Below, piece after piece: positions 26,007 to 34,540 of a DNA stretch of 64,000 nucleotides. Under the pieces are notes generated by a model. That model was not told the origin of the DNA and ran no database searches. It saw only the letters and a list, made by a program, of their open reading frames with translations. The DNA is from Phycisphaerales bacterium (GTDB lineage Bacteria > Planctomycetota > Phycisphaerae > Phycisphaerales > UBA1924). The first letter of the stretch is position 1, and each line of letters begins with the position of its first letter. A program made the translations under genes and the position numbers. The stretch is from NCBI GenBank assembly GCA_020847535.1, contig JADLBU010000029.1:1-64000 (forward strand), given 5' to 3'.

Positions 26007-26324
26007 CTACAGCCCCGACTTGCCCTTATCAATGACCTTGCCATCACGGAAGGTGACGGTGATCTCGCCGGCGTTGTCCTTCTTCCAGATGTAGACCTTG
26101 TCCTTGCCGGTGCCGCTGGTGGTGCTGGTGAGGCCGCCGCTGCCGATCGAGACACCCGAGATCACCTGCTCCTCACCCTTGCCGCCCATGATCTTCTCGA
26201 CCTCCCGCTCGGTCATGCCGGTGGTGATCGCGTTGTAGTTCTCCATCGTGATCTTGTTCTCGCAGGCGACCAGGAGGAAGGCAGAGGCGAGCAGGGCGAA
26301 GGGGGTGGCGCGGCGGATATTCAT
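26007..26324 (-). CDS. small BamE/SmpA-like lipoprotein
   Basis: 105 residues. Lipobox LLVAC after a short signal peptide. The mature part MENYNAITTGMTEREVEKIMG has the helix-turn signature of the SmpA/OmlA/BamE-like fold (NYxxItxGMtxxEVexilG), followed by three strands (KVYIWKKDNAGEITVTFRDGKV). Such proteins sit at the outer-membrane inner face. A true BamE role is not implied by this signature alone, since the fold is shared by many small lipoproteins. ATG 26324. Confidence 0.8.
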   Translation of the reverse strand: MNIRRATPFALLASAFLLVACENKITMENYNAITTGMTEREVEKIMGGKGEEQVISGVSIGSGGLTSTTSGTGKDKVYIWKKDNAGEITVTFRDGKVIDKGKSGL

Positions 26325-26534
26325 CGGTGGCTCCTTGCCTCAAGAGCATACCGGATCCGGAGGTGGATGGGCGATGGCAGGGCGCGGAGCGATATCCCGC
26401 GGCGATCACCGATTTCACTACGCGGCAGGCGTTGCGTGGTTCGGCGGGCGTAAAGAGGGTTCACGGAACAATCGCCCGGCGGGGATCGTTCGTACCTGCA
26501 TGATCCTCACATGGGGGCATTATGGAGTTTCATC

Positions 26535-27418
26535 ATGCATGCATTCGTTGGTTCCCGCCGTGGGTTCGGTCTGCTTGAACTGGGCATTCTCCTGGGATTC
26601 TCCTGCTGGCAGTCGTGGTTCTGCTGCCGGCGCTGGGCGGCTTGCGTCGCCACGGCCATGAGCGGCCGATGAATGATGCTTCGCAGCTTCGCGGGGTGAT
26701 GCAGGCCCTGGTCGTGTGTGCCCAGAACAACCGCGAGGACTACCCGTTTCCGGGGAACATGGACATTGACAACACGACGATCACGGAAGTCGGAACGGCC
26801 AAGAACCACTCGGCGAACGTCTGGTCGATCCTGATCTACAACGGCTTCCTGCCGGTGGACCTGATGGTGAGCCCCGCGGAGGCGAACGAGCGGATCTCGC
26901 CGTTCACCAACTACCAGTTCTCCAACCCGCCCAAGGCGGTGGATCCCGTCAAGGCGCTGTGGGATCCGACCTTCTCCGTAGATTTCACCAAGGGCCAGGG
27001 TGGCACGAGCTACGCCCACACGATGCCGACCGCCAACCGGCTTCCGCGATGGAAGAACACGTTCAATGCGATGGAGGTCGTGGTCGCCAATCGCGGTCCG
27101 CGTGTGAAGGGGGTGACCGTCTCCGGCTCATCGGTGAAGGTGGATGCGGATCCGGACTCGCTGACGTACCTCATCCACGGCGGGCGCACGACCTGGGAGG
27201 GCAACTTCGGTTTCAACGACAACCACGTTGAGTTCAATACGGACTACACGTGGAGCGGGATGGATCCCAAGCCGACGTACCTCACGACCGCCGGTTCCCG
27301 GCAGATCGACATCCCGTTTTTCGATGAGCCCGACGATGCGGAAGGGTCCAGCGCGTTTCTGGGTGTATTCACCACCGCCGGGGATGCGGCCAAGGACTTC
27401 ACGGCAATCTGGGACTGA
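26535..27418 (+). pseudogene. type II secretion/pilin-like pseudopilin, frameshifted near its N-terminus
   Basis: ATG 26535 (TGGAG seven nt upstream) opens with a prepilin leader and the start of the hydrophobic helix: MHAFVGSRRGFGLLELGILLG. It then runs out of frame at about 26595. The rest of the helix (ILLLAVVVLLPALGGLRR) and a 250-residue globular part (SQLRGVMQALVVCAQNN; NPPKAVDPVKALWDPTF) lie in another frame, to a stop at 27418. One base inserted after GG at 26595-26596 would restore a normal prepilin: the preceding near-repeat CTGGGCATTCTCCTG has the C that is missing in the second copy. Pseudopilins are cleaved by prepilin peptidase after Gly and build secretion pseudopili. Pseudogene or sequencing error. 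Confidence 0.75.
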
Positions 27419-27513
27419 TCGCCGCCGCGCAACGCAGGGCATCGGCGCCGGGTCGGGTGCGTTGAAGGTCGGGTGATGGGTTCCCTCAGCCGGAGGTCGG
27501 CGGGTCACAAGCT

Positions 27514-29439
27514 CTACTGCTCATCGGCCTCATCATCCCCATCGTCATCGATGTCATCACCCATCCCGCCGGCCTCCATATCCGCGAAGAAGGCATCGGC
27601 ATCGATGTCATCGTCGGAATCGTCATCGGCGGGTTCGGCATCCTCCGGCGCGGGCGCTGATTCGGCGAGCTTCTTGCTCGCGCGGCCGCCGGCCTTCTCT
27701 TTCTTCTTGCGGCGCGGGGTGACAACTTCTGGCTCCGCAACATCGGCCTCGGGGACATCGGGCCTGTCTGCATCGTCATCGAACTCGCTGAAGAGTTCCT
27801 CAGCGCGGGCGGCGGCCGCGGCCGGATCGGCCTTCATGCGCACGCCGGCGGCGGCGACCGGGCCCTCTCCCGGATCGGCGCGGACGGATCGGGGCTTCAC
27901 GTTGAGCCTGATCGGGACTTCGGAGAAGGGCAGCTCTTCCCGGAAGCGGTTGAGGAGGAATCGCTGGTAGTTGGGCGTGAAGAGCAGGGGCTTGTTGACC
28001 ACCATCGAGATGGTCGGGGGGTTGGTGCCGGTCTGGGCGACGTAGTAGACCTTGGCCTGTGAGCCGACCTTGTCGGTGGGGCCGCTGGTCTCGAGGATGC
28101 GGGCGATCAGGCGGTTGAGCTTGCCGGTCGTGACGCGGGAAGAGGCCTGGGCGTGCAGATCGAAGGCCAGGTCGACCGTTTCCTTCACGTTCAGCCCGGT
28201 TTGGCCGGACATGAACGCGATCGGGGCGTACCAGAGGCCCTGCAGCTCCCTGCGGATGTACGCCTCGTACTTGGCGACAGTGACGGGCTTGTTGTCGGGG
28301 CCGCGCTTGCCCTCGGCCAGGTCCCACTTGTTGACGACGATGATCGCCGGCTTGAAGGCCTTCTGCGCGAGCATCGCGACCTGCTCATCGACCTGGCTGA
28401 TCTTCACCGTGGCATCGATCAGCACCATGATGACATCGGCGCGTTCGACCGAGAGCTGGAGGCGGTCGTAGGCGTACCACTCGACCTGGTTGGCGAAGCT
28501 CTTCTTGCGGCGCAGCCCCGCGGTGTCGATCGCGACCAGCACCTTGCCGTCGTACTCGAAGCGGACATCCACCGAGTCGCGGGTGGTGCCGGCGATCTCG
28601 CTGACGATCATGCGCGGCTCGCCGGCGAGCGTGTTGACCAGGGTGCTCTTGCCGGCGTTGCGCTTGCCGATGATGCCCAGCTTGAGCTCGGGGAGTGCAT
28701 CCTTGGGGTCGATCGCATGGCCCTCGGTCTGGCCGCGTTTCTTCTGGGTGTGCTGGATGAACGAGAGCTTTTCGTAGAGCTGATCCACGAACTCGCGACG
28801 CATGTAGTTGTTCTTGGCCGAGACGATCCACGGCTCCCCGAAACCCAGTGCCGAAAGCTCGAGCGCATGAGGCTCCCAGCGCTGGCTGTCGGTCTTGGTG
28901 GCGACGAGCTGGATGGGGGGAGGGGGAGGCGAGGCCTGCTTCTCCTCCTTCTTGTCTTCCTTTTGGGGCTTCTCTTTCTTGGCCCTGTCATTCTTTGCCT
29001 TGGCGTTCTTGGCGCTGGGTTTCTTTGATTCCTTCTTCCGGCCCAGAGAGCGCTCTCGGAGCTTGCGGGCGATCTCTTCATCCAAAGCCGTGATACCGGC
29101 CTGGGCATCAACAGCGAACAGGATGAGGTCTGAATCCTGGGTCGCCTGGGAGATCTGGAACTCGATGTCCCCGGCGAGCGAGGTCAGATCCTCCCCGACA
29201 TCATCGAAGCGCTCACCCTCGGCGACATAAGCCCCGAAGCCGCCGGTATCGACCAGTTCGGCGATGATCGGCTTGCCCTTGTTGTCGGGCGGATCGAGAT
29301 GAACGATCGTCGTCACGCGGTCACGGGTGACGCCGGGCGTGGGGTCCACGATGGACACCTTCGCCCTGGCGAGCATGTTCATAAGGGAAGACTTGCCGGT
29401 GTTTGGCCGGCCGACGATTGCGATGCGGGGGATGGGCAC
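27514..29439 (-). CDS. der: ribosome-assembly GTPase Der (EngA) with insertion and acidic tail
   Basis: 641 residues against about 440-490 for typical Der. It has two tandem G domains. G1 starts at residue 10 (GRPNTGKSS), with DTGGFG. G2 has GKRNAGKSTLVN, DTAGLRRKK and VNKWD. The KH-like C-terminal domain (AQTGTNPPTISMVVNKPLLFTPNYQRFLLNRFRE) completes the family. Der binds the 50S subunit during its maturation. Two oddities: G1 carries an insertion of about 45 Lys/Glu-rich residues (RKKESKKPSAKNAKAKND...) before its specificity motif, which reads TKTD instead of NKxD. A C-terminal extension of about 130 residues ends in a strongly acidic stretch. The upstream gene overlaps its start by 61 nt. 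Confidence 0.95.
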   Translation of the reverse strand: MPIPRIAIVGRPNTGKSSLMNMLARAKVSIVDPTPGVTRDRVTTIVHLDPPDNKGKPIIAELVDTGGFGAYVAEGERFDDVGEDLTSLAGDIEFQISQATQDSDLILFAVDAQAGITALDEEIARKLRERSLGRKKESKKPSAKNAKAKNDRAKKEKPQKEDKKEEKQASPPPPPIQLVATKTDSQRWEPHALELSALGFGEPWIVSAKNNYMRREFVDQLYEKLSFIQHTQKKRGQTEGHAIDPKDALPELKLGIIGKRNAGKSTLVNTLAGEPRMIVSEIAGTTRDSVDVRFEYDGKVLVAIDTAGLRRKKSFANQVEWYAYDRLQLSVERADVIMVLIDATVKISQVDEQVAMLAQKAFKPAIIVVNKWDLAEGKRGPDNKPVTVAKYEAYIRRELQGLWYAPIAFMSGQTGLNVKETVDLAFDLHAQASSRVTTGKLNRLIARILETSGPTDKVGSQAKVYYVAQTGTNPPTISMVVNKPLLFTPNYQRFLLNRFREELPFSEVPIRLNVKPRSVRADPGEGPVAAAGVRMKADPAAAAARAEELFSEFDDDADRPDVPEADVAEPEVVTPRRKKKEKAGGRASKKLAESAPAPEDAEPADDDSDDDIDADAFFADMEAGGMGDDIDDDGDDEADEQ

Positions 29440-30470
29440 CCGGCATGATAGACGGTATGTTTTTGTATGGGTGTCTTGCCCGTATTGCTGTGGCCGTGGG
29501 GAGGCGGTGGGGGAACCAAGGGTGGTGGATTTCGCGGCGGTGGAGGCGGGGGGTTGGGCGAGGTCGGAGACCCCTCGGTGACGGGGCCGAACAGGAGCAG
29601 GTTTTCATTGAAGGCGACCGAGATCGAGAGGTCGAGGCCGCCGCCCCCGCACACGCTCACCGCCACGCTGTCAAACTCGTAGGAGAAGAGGCTTGGATCC
29701 TCGAGTGTCGGCTTGCGTGGTGTGGGTCTGAGGGAGACGCAGTACCCGACGGTGACACCGGCCCCGCCTCCGATGGAAACTTCCAAGGTGATCGACCAAC
29801 CGCTCGCCGGCGGATCGGGCGCGAACGAGACCTGGACTCCGATCTCCGCCTCGGCGATCGCGCCGACGCCGACGGATGACGACTTGCAGAAGCACGCGCC
29901 CTGGTGAAGCATGCCGGACAGGCCCTGATACGACGATCCCCCGATCGCCAGCCCAGCCTCCACCTTCAGGCCGATGCCGAAGGTCACTTTGCCGAGGCTG
30001 TTGGTGACCCACGACAAGATGGGGTAGGAAGAGTTTCTAGGAACAATGGAGTTGGTGAGCGACCATGCCGTGTTGGCGCTGATCTGCCCGCTTCTGGCCG
30101 GGATGACCACATCGCTCATCAACCTCGCCTGAGTGTTGGGATGCGAAAAGCAACTCACCGCATCCGTGAGAAAGTCCACGGCGTACTTGTGGCGCTTGAG
30201 TTCCTCCCTTGCCCGCCGCTCAAGCCTCTCCTCGAAGTCTTCGTATCCTTTCCCCTTGGAGATCAGATCCTGGAGGAAGTTGAGCATGGCGCTGCCGATC
30301 GGCGTCGCCGAGATCGGGGTCTTCCGGATCTTCTCAGCGAGCGCCTTGGCCCCGGCGATCGCCTTCTCGGGATCGGGCGGGTCGGGCAGGTCGTCCTTCA
30401 GCGTGTCGATCGCCGACCGGAACTTCTTCTGCGCGTTCTTGAGTCCCTCACCTGGGCGCGGACGGTCCAT
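29379..30470 (-). CDS. hypothetical protein overlapping der
   Basis: 363 residues, unrecognised. The N-terminal third is charged and helical (KKFRSAIDTLKDDLPDPPDPEKAI; EDFEERLERRAREELKRHK). The rest is Gly/Ser/Val-rich with strand-like repeats: GKVTFGIGLKVEAGLAIGGSS, VGVGAIAEAEIGVQVSF, WSITLEVSIGGGAGVTVGY. These resemble an eight-strand beta-barrel or a cytolysin-like beta region, though that is only an impression. It has no signal peptide. A Pro-rich tail follows. The frame runs 61 nt into der. ATG 30470 has AGGGGG upstream. Base composition is slightly less GC-rich than its neighbours. Confidence 0.6.
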   Translation of the reverse strand: MDRPRPGEGLKNAQKKFRSAIDTLKDDLPDPPDPEKAIAGAKALAEKIRKTPISATPIGSAMLNFLQDLISKGKGYEDFEERLERRAREELKRHKYAVDFLTDAVSCFSHPNTQARLMSDVVIPARSGQISANTAWSLTNSIVPRNSSYPILSWVTNSLGKVTFGIGLKVEAGLAIGGSSYQGLSGMLHQGACFCKSSSVGVGAIAEAEIGVQVSFAPDPPASGWSITLEVSIGGGAGVTVGYCVSLRPTPRKPTLEDPSLFSYEFDSVAVSVCGGGGLDLSISVAFNENLLLFGPVTEGSPTSPNPPPPPPRNPPPLVPPPPPHGHSNTGKTPIQKHTVYHAGCPSPASQSSAGQTPASLPL

Positions 30471-30630
30471 GGTCGTCCCCCTGTCACGCGGACATGCTCC
30501 ACCGGATTCGGGCCCGATGTGCGTTGCGGGCCATTCCAAGCTATCGATGGGCACCCGACATAGCAACGGCTGTGTTACTCTGGCAGTGCAATCCGTGGCG
30601 TTGGCCATACTTATTTCCTGACCAGTGTCC

Positions 30631-30658
30631 TTGTTTTTTCTAACTACTGCAATATTTA
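30631..30658 (+). promoter_or_regulatory. candidate promoter of the ECF sigma operon
   Basis: TTGTTT (30631-30636) and TATTTA (30653-30658) separated by 16 nt, in a locally AT-rich stretch 62 bp before the sigma-factor start. It is a sigma-70-like match by eye only. Confidence 0.3.
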
Positions 30659-30719
30659 CACCCGTGGCTTGATGATCTACGCAGGACGGCGTCCATGAGT
30701 TGGATGATCCGCAGATCGC

Positions 30720-31304
30720 ATGACCATCGGAATGATCCAAGCCTCCATCTCCCAGACGGGCTCCGGCGAGCCGGCTTCGGCGAACCGGGGGAGCGGGGTG
30801 GGGTTTGCGCTGACGGGGTTGGACGCGGTCGATTGGGAGGCGTTTTCGCGGCGGCTGAGGCGTTACGGGGTCGCCCTCTGCGGGCGGGAGGACGAGGCCG
30901 AAGACTTGGCGCAGCAAGCCCTTGCAGCGCTGTTCGCCAAGGCCCCCCACCGCGCCGATCACATCGGGTATGCACGACAGACGCTGACGCGGCTCTGGCT
31001 GGATCGCCAGCGATCACTGCGGCGGCGAGTCGCTCGGTGGTGGAAGCTCGCGAGCGGGGCGGGCATTGGGATGACGGTGGATCGGTCCTCGCTCGAACAC
31101 CACGAGCAGGTCGAGGCCCTTCACCGGGCAATCGATCGCCTGCCGCCCAGGCAGCAGGCGGTGGTCACGATGCGGCTCGTGGAGGGGCTGGAATACGAGG
31201 CGATCGCAGATGCGATCGGGTGTGAAGTTTCGGCCGTGCGGGCGAGCCTGCACCTGGCCCGCGGCAAGCTGAGGGCAGCGCTTGGGGAGAAGGTCGGAGA
31301 GTGA
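30720..31304 (+). CDS. ECF-type RNA polymerase sigma factor
   Basis: 194 residues. Region 2: REDEAEDLAQQALAALFAK and GYARQTLTRLWLDRQRSLRRR, the latter promoter -10 binding. Region 4: AIDRLPPRQQAVVTMRLVEGLEYEAIADAIGCEVSAVRASLHLARGKLR carries the -35-binding helix-turn-helix. A 35-residue Ser/Gly-rich N-terminal extension precedes the domain, so the start may lie further in; ATG 30720 has no clear Shine-Dalgarno. It overlaps the following gene by GTGA, the usual arrangement for a sigma/anti-sigma pair. Confidence 0.92.
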   Translation: MTIGMIQASISQTGSGEPASANRGSGVGFALTGLDAVDWEAFSRRLRRYGVALCGREDEAEDLAQQALAALFAKAPHRADHIGYARQTLTRLWLDRQRSLRRRVARWWKLASGAGIGMTVDRSSLEHHEQVEALHRAIDRLPPRQQAVVTMRLVEGLEYEAIADAIGCEVSAVRASLHLARGKLRAALGEKVGE

Positions 31305-32416
31305 GAATCGTCGAGTGGGTGACTCAAGCCATGGATCATCATCAGCGCCACAATCTCACGCAGGACACGACGGTCAAGCTCGCCGGCCGTGAGCCCGGCG
31401 CATGGACACGGGCCGAGCTTGAGCTTCTCCACGATCGAGAGCTGGATGGCGATAAGTCCCGGGCACTGGAAGAATCGCTGGTGGTCGATGCCGAGCTGCG
31501 TGCCTGCATGTCCCGCGTGAGGGAGGTTGATTCGCTCGCCGTGCAGGCGCTGCTGTCGCGATCGGGTCGCCGGAGCACGGGAGCGATGGGCGGGCTGCGG
31601 TTGGCGGGTCTTGCGATCGCGGCGTTCGCACTCGGTGTCGGCGCGTGGATCTGGACACGGCCGGATCCCGGTGTTCCGCGGGATGCGATGGATCGCATCG
31701 CGGTTGAGACTGCTACGCCCGAACGTGTGCCCGAGCCTGCTCGCGTGCCGGCCCAGCTGCATTCATCGGTGAAAGTCGTGTTCGTGCTTGCGCTGGGTGA
31801 TGAGCCGAACTCTGCGGTCGATGAGTCCGATGCGGACGATCAATCGGTGGATGGCGGGGATCCGATGCAGGTTGCAGCGGATGCCGCGGCGGACACGCCG
31901 GCGGCAGCGCGCGTGCCGGTGTCCGCCAGCGCGACGGTCGCATCGTTCGAGAAGTCGCTGGCCCGTGGCGATGTCGTGGGCGGCGCTGAGCTGATCGCCG
32001 CTGCCGATGAATCATCGCGTGATGAGATCTACGAGCGGCTCGCGGCGGTGCTCCTCTCGGCGAACACGGCATCGCAGGTGCTCGACCGGCTGCCGGGGGA
32101 TGTGGCGATCGACCTGTGCCGGACGTGGCTGAAATCCGGCGCCCAGCGGCCGCTGGCGATCAAGCACCTGAGCCGGCGTGCGCAGGATGGCGCTCTGCGT
32201 GATCGGGTGCATATCGCGCTGCACGACCTGCTGGAGGAGAAACCCGAGCTTCGCCCGTGGATGGTGAGCTACGCGAACTGGGCGGTGACGACGCCGCCTC
32301 CGACCAAGGCGCACGACGGTGCGTGGATGGATGGGTGGTTCAAGCTGGACGTTGAGCTGGCCGACACTTCGGCAGGCGGCAACCACGTGCGGGGTGGTCA
32401 ACGCATAAAGGCCTGA
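31301..32416 (+). CDS. putative anti-sigma factor (membrane-anchored)
   Basis: 371 residues beginning at GTG 31301, which overlaps the sigma-factor stop (GTGA). The N-terminal part (about 30-80: AELELLHDRELDGDKSRALEESLVVDAELRACM) matches the short cytoplasmic anti-sigma helix bundle often found in planctomycetes. One membrane helix follows (about 98-118, LAGLAIAAFALGVGAWIW). The rest would be periplasmic: an Ala/Pro/Asp-rich linker and a helical-repeat C-terminus (AELIAAADESSRDEIYERLAAVL; IKHLSRRAQDGALRDRVHIALHDLLEEKPELR). It is expected to hold the ECF factor at the membrane until a signal is sensed outside (inference). Confidence 0.7.
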   Translation: MRIVEWVTQAMDHHQRHNLTQDTTVKLAGREPGAWTRAELELLHDRELDGDKSRALEESLVVDAELRACMSRVREVDSLAVQALLSRSGRRSTGAMGGLRLAGLAIAAFALGVGAWIWTRPDPGVPRDAMDRIAVETATPERVPEPARVPAQLHSSVKVVFVLALGDEPNSAVDESDADDQSVDGGDPMQVAADAAADTPAAARVPVSASATVASFEKSLARGDVVGGAELIAAADESSRDEIYERLAAVLLSANTASQVLDRLPGDVAIDLCRTWLKSGAQRPLAIKHLSRRAQDGALRDRVHIALHDLLEEKPELRPWMVSYANWAVTTPPPTKAHDGAWMDGWFKLDVELADTSAGGNHVRGGQRIKA

Positions 32417-32456
32417 TTGGATCAATCCGAGTGGATCTGAGTAAAGGAGTTTCGCA

Positions 32457-33641
32457 ATGAAGCGTGCGAGAACTGCATTGAGCGCATTGGCGATGCTCGC
32501 GTGCATGGGCGCGGCATCGACGGTGGCGTGGGCGCAGGGGGCGGCGGCCGGTTCCAGCCCCGTGGAACGCGAACGAGAGCGATACGCTCAGCCGCAGCCA
32601 CAACCGCCATCTCAGCCCGGTTCGGGTGCGGAGGGTGACCGACCCCGGCGCGCTCGCGGGGGTGCTTTCGCGGGCGAAGGCCGAGGCGGTCCCGACCAGC
32701 CTCCGACGCCCGGTCGGCCCGGCGCGGACAACCCGCCCGGCGGTCCTGAGGGCAATCGCGATCCGCTGATGGCTGAACCCGGGAGTCGAATGCTGCGGAT
32801 GCTCGATCTGCGTGAGCTGTCGGGGCTCATTCCGCCCGAGCACGGGCAGCAGCCCCCGGCGTTGTGGCGGCGGTGGGGCGGACAGGAGGGCGGCCGAAGC
32901 CCTTTCACGGAAGCCCCGACGCCGCCGGAGGGCGGGGAGTCGGGGCGACCGCCGGTCGTGGCCCTGGTCAGGAGTCTGGCCGAGGCCCTGAGCCTGAGCG
33001 TGCAGCCGGTCGGAGAGGGGGTCATCCTGGTGGGTGGGGCCGAAGAGAATCAGGTCCGCCTCGGGCAGATGCTCGGCCAGGTCCGGAACCTCTACGCCGA
33101 GCGGATCAATCTGGACCTTTCGGTGATCAGCGTCCCGGCCGGGTCGGCCCCGGAGGTGGGCACGCCGGTCAGTGGCGGGAAGGTCCTGGTTCATTCCCAC
33201 CAGACGCTCGTGCGCCACGCCCCAACGCCGGTCGCGGTCACCGAGGAGATCACGTACATCGAGGGATGGCAGCCGATCGTCGCGGACAACGCGGTCGGGT
33301 ACCAGCCGGGCCTGGGCTCGCTGACCAAGGGCCTGACATGCGAGGTGACGATCGGGGCGGACGAGCAGGGAAATGGCGCGACCAGCGGCGGGATGCCGAT
33401 CGCCATCCGAGGGGCGATATCCGACGCGAGCATCACCGACAAGGTGATCGAGCTTTCCGCGGCCAGCGGCAAGACCTCCCTCCCGATCGGCCTGCCCCGG
33501 CGCCAGCACCGAACGATCAACGCAAGCGCCCGCGTGGCGAGCGAGGCGACGGTGATCGCCGTGGTGCCCGGATTTGACGGAGACCAGGTGCTCGTGATCG
33601 CCGCCGCGGCCAGAGAGGTCGAGACCTCCGGCGGATCGTGA
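32457..33641 (+). CDS. secreted protein of unknown function in the ECF sigma operon
   Basis: 394 residues. An AAAGGAG site precedes ATG 32457. Signal peptide MKRARTALSALAMLACMGAASTVAWAQ. A Pro/Gln/Arg/Gly-rich linker covers about 30-150. A folded C-terminal part (about 160-390) begins ALVRSLAEALSLSVQPVGEGVILVGG and continues LGQVRNLYAERINLDLSVISVPAG. The order (an N-terminal ring-building-like motif, then VTEEITYIEGW and LTCEVTIGADEQGN strands) faintly recalls secretin C-domains, but the match is weak. Only 40 bp separate it from the anti-sigma gene, so it is probably in the same operon and may be the sensed or controlled envelope component. Confidence 0.7.
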   Translation: MKRARTALSALAMLACMGAASTVAWAQGAAAGSSPVERERERYAQPQPQPPSQPGSGAEGDRPRRARGGAFAGEGRGGPDQPPTPGRPGADNPPGGPEGNRDPLMAEPGSRMLRMLDLRELSGLIPPEHGQQPPALWRRWGGQEGGRSPFTEAPTPPEGGESGRPPVVALVRSLAEALSLSVQPVGEGVILVGGAEENQVRLGQMLGQVRNLYAERINLDLSVISVPAGSAPEVGTPVSGGKVLVHSHQTLVRHAPTPVAVTEEITYIEGWQPIVADNAVGYQPGLGSLTKGLTCEVTIGADEQGNGATSGGMPIAIRGAISDASITDKVIELSAASGKTSLPIGLPRRQHRTINASARVASEATVIAVVPGFDGDQVLVIAAAAREVETSGGS

Positions 33642-33654
33642 GAAGGCATCAAGC

Positions 33655-33692
33655 AAAAACAAACCGGCCGTGCTCACGGGAGCGCGGCCGGT
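33655..33692 (-). terminator. terminator between convergent genes
   Basis: ACCGGCCG (33663-33670) pairs with CGGCCGGT (33685-33692), with a small inner GCTC/GAGC pair. On the minus strand it is followed by TTGTTTTTG, fitting the lipoprotein gene. It may also serve the plus-strand operon. Confidence 0.75.
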
Positions 33693-33718
33693 CTTCGCTT
33701 CAGTGGTGATTTTCTCGA

Positions 33719-34540
33719 TCAGCCGCCGCCGCCATCCCCGGGCCGGCGGGTGGGGATCTTGACCGGGCCGGCGGGTGTGTTGCGAGTGGTGGTTCCGTCG
33801 TCTTCCTGGGCGGGCTCCTCGGCTTCGGGCTTGGGAGCATCGGCGGGCCGGGAAGGATCATCGGACGATGCCGTCTCGGTCGGAGCCAGGCCGCCGCTGG
33901 CCAGCGTTGCATCCAACATCACGCCGGGCTTGTCCCAATCGCTGGCGCGGGGCTTGACGCCATCGGCCGCGGGAATCCCGGTGAAGACGACTTTGTCGCC
34001 GGTTTTGGCCGCAGCCCAGTTGAGGATATAGGCTCCCTCTGGATCCTGGATCGCCAGCGTGACCATGCCGGCATCTCCGGAAGCCATCACGCGAACGATG
34101 CGGACCGCCTCGATCTTGCCGGTCGCCTCTTCCCACTCACCGCTGCCGGTGAGCGTGGAGAGAGCGCCGCTCGCCGTCGGGTCGAGCAGGCCCTGCATCT
34201 TGCCGGAATCACCCCGGACAATGGCATCGGCCAGCGAGAGCACACCGCGAGCAAGCTCCTCGCTCACGGGAGCCTTCTCCTGCGGGAATTGCACCCGGGC
34301 ATCGACCTTCATCGCCTGCCGCAGGGAATCGATGAGCACCGGATCGGGCTCCTTGGGCGGCGGCGGAGGCGGTGGTGGGGGCGGCGGCGGGGCAGGCGGC
34401 TTGCTGCACGCCGTCACGCCAAGGCCGACGGCGATGAGCGCCACAGGCGCGAGGACCGCGGCGGAGGTCAGGCCACCGGCGATCGCGGCGAGCACCGTCC
34501 TACCGGTGTGGGTGCGGGAGTTTCTGTTACGGCTCGTCAT
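33719..34540 (-). CDS. poly-Pro lipoprotein of unknown function
   Basis: 273 residues. A long hydrophobic leader ends in lipobox GVTAC, then SKPPAP and a run of 12 Pro. The middle (about 75-195) is a folded helical-strand region: ELARGVLSLADAIVRGDSGKMQGLLDP, then VRIVRVMASGDAGMVTLAIQDPEGAYILNW, reminiscent of NTF2-like folds. The tail is acidic and Pro/Thr-rich, ending GDGGGG. The start at 34540 overlaps the fabD 3' end by 14 nt, so it is probably co-transcribed with fabD. Function unknown. Confidence 0.7.
   Translation of the reverse strand: MTSRNRNSRTHTGRTVLAAIAGGLTSAAVLAPVALIAVGLGVTACSKPPAPPPPPPPPPPPPKEPDPVLIDSLRQAMKVDARVQFPQEKAPVSEELARGVLSLADAIVRGDSGKMQGLLDPTASGALSTLTGSGEWEEATGKIEAVRIVRVMASGDAGMVTLAIQDPEGAYILNWAAAKTGDKVVFTGIPAADGVKPRASDWDKPGVMLDATLASGGLAPTETASSDDPSRPADAPKPEAEEPAQEDDGTTTRNTPAGPVKIPTRRPGDGGGG

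Noticed and set aside
32340-33677. Minus-strand open frame opposite the ECF-operon secreted protein
   Set aside because: The plus-strand frame has a signal peptide and AAAGGAG site; the antisense frame has neither.
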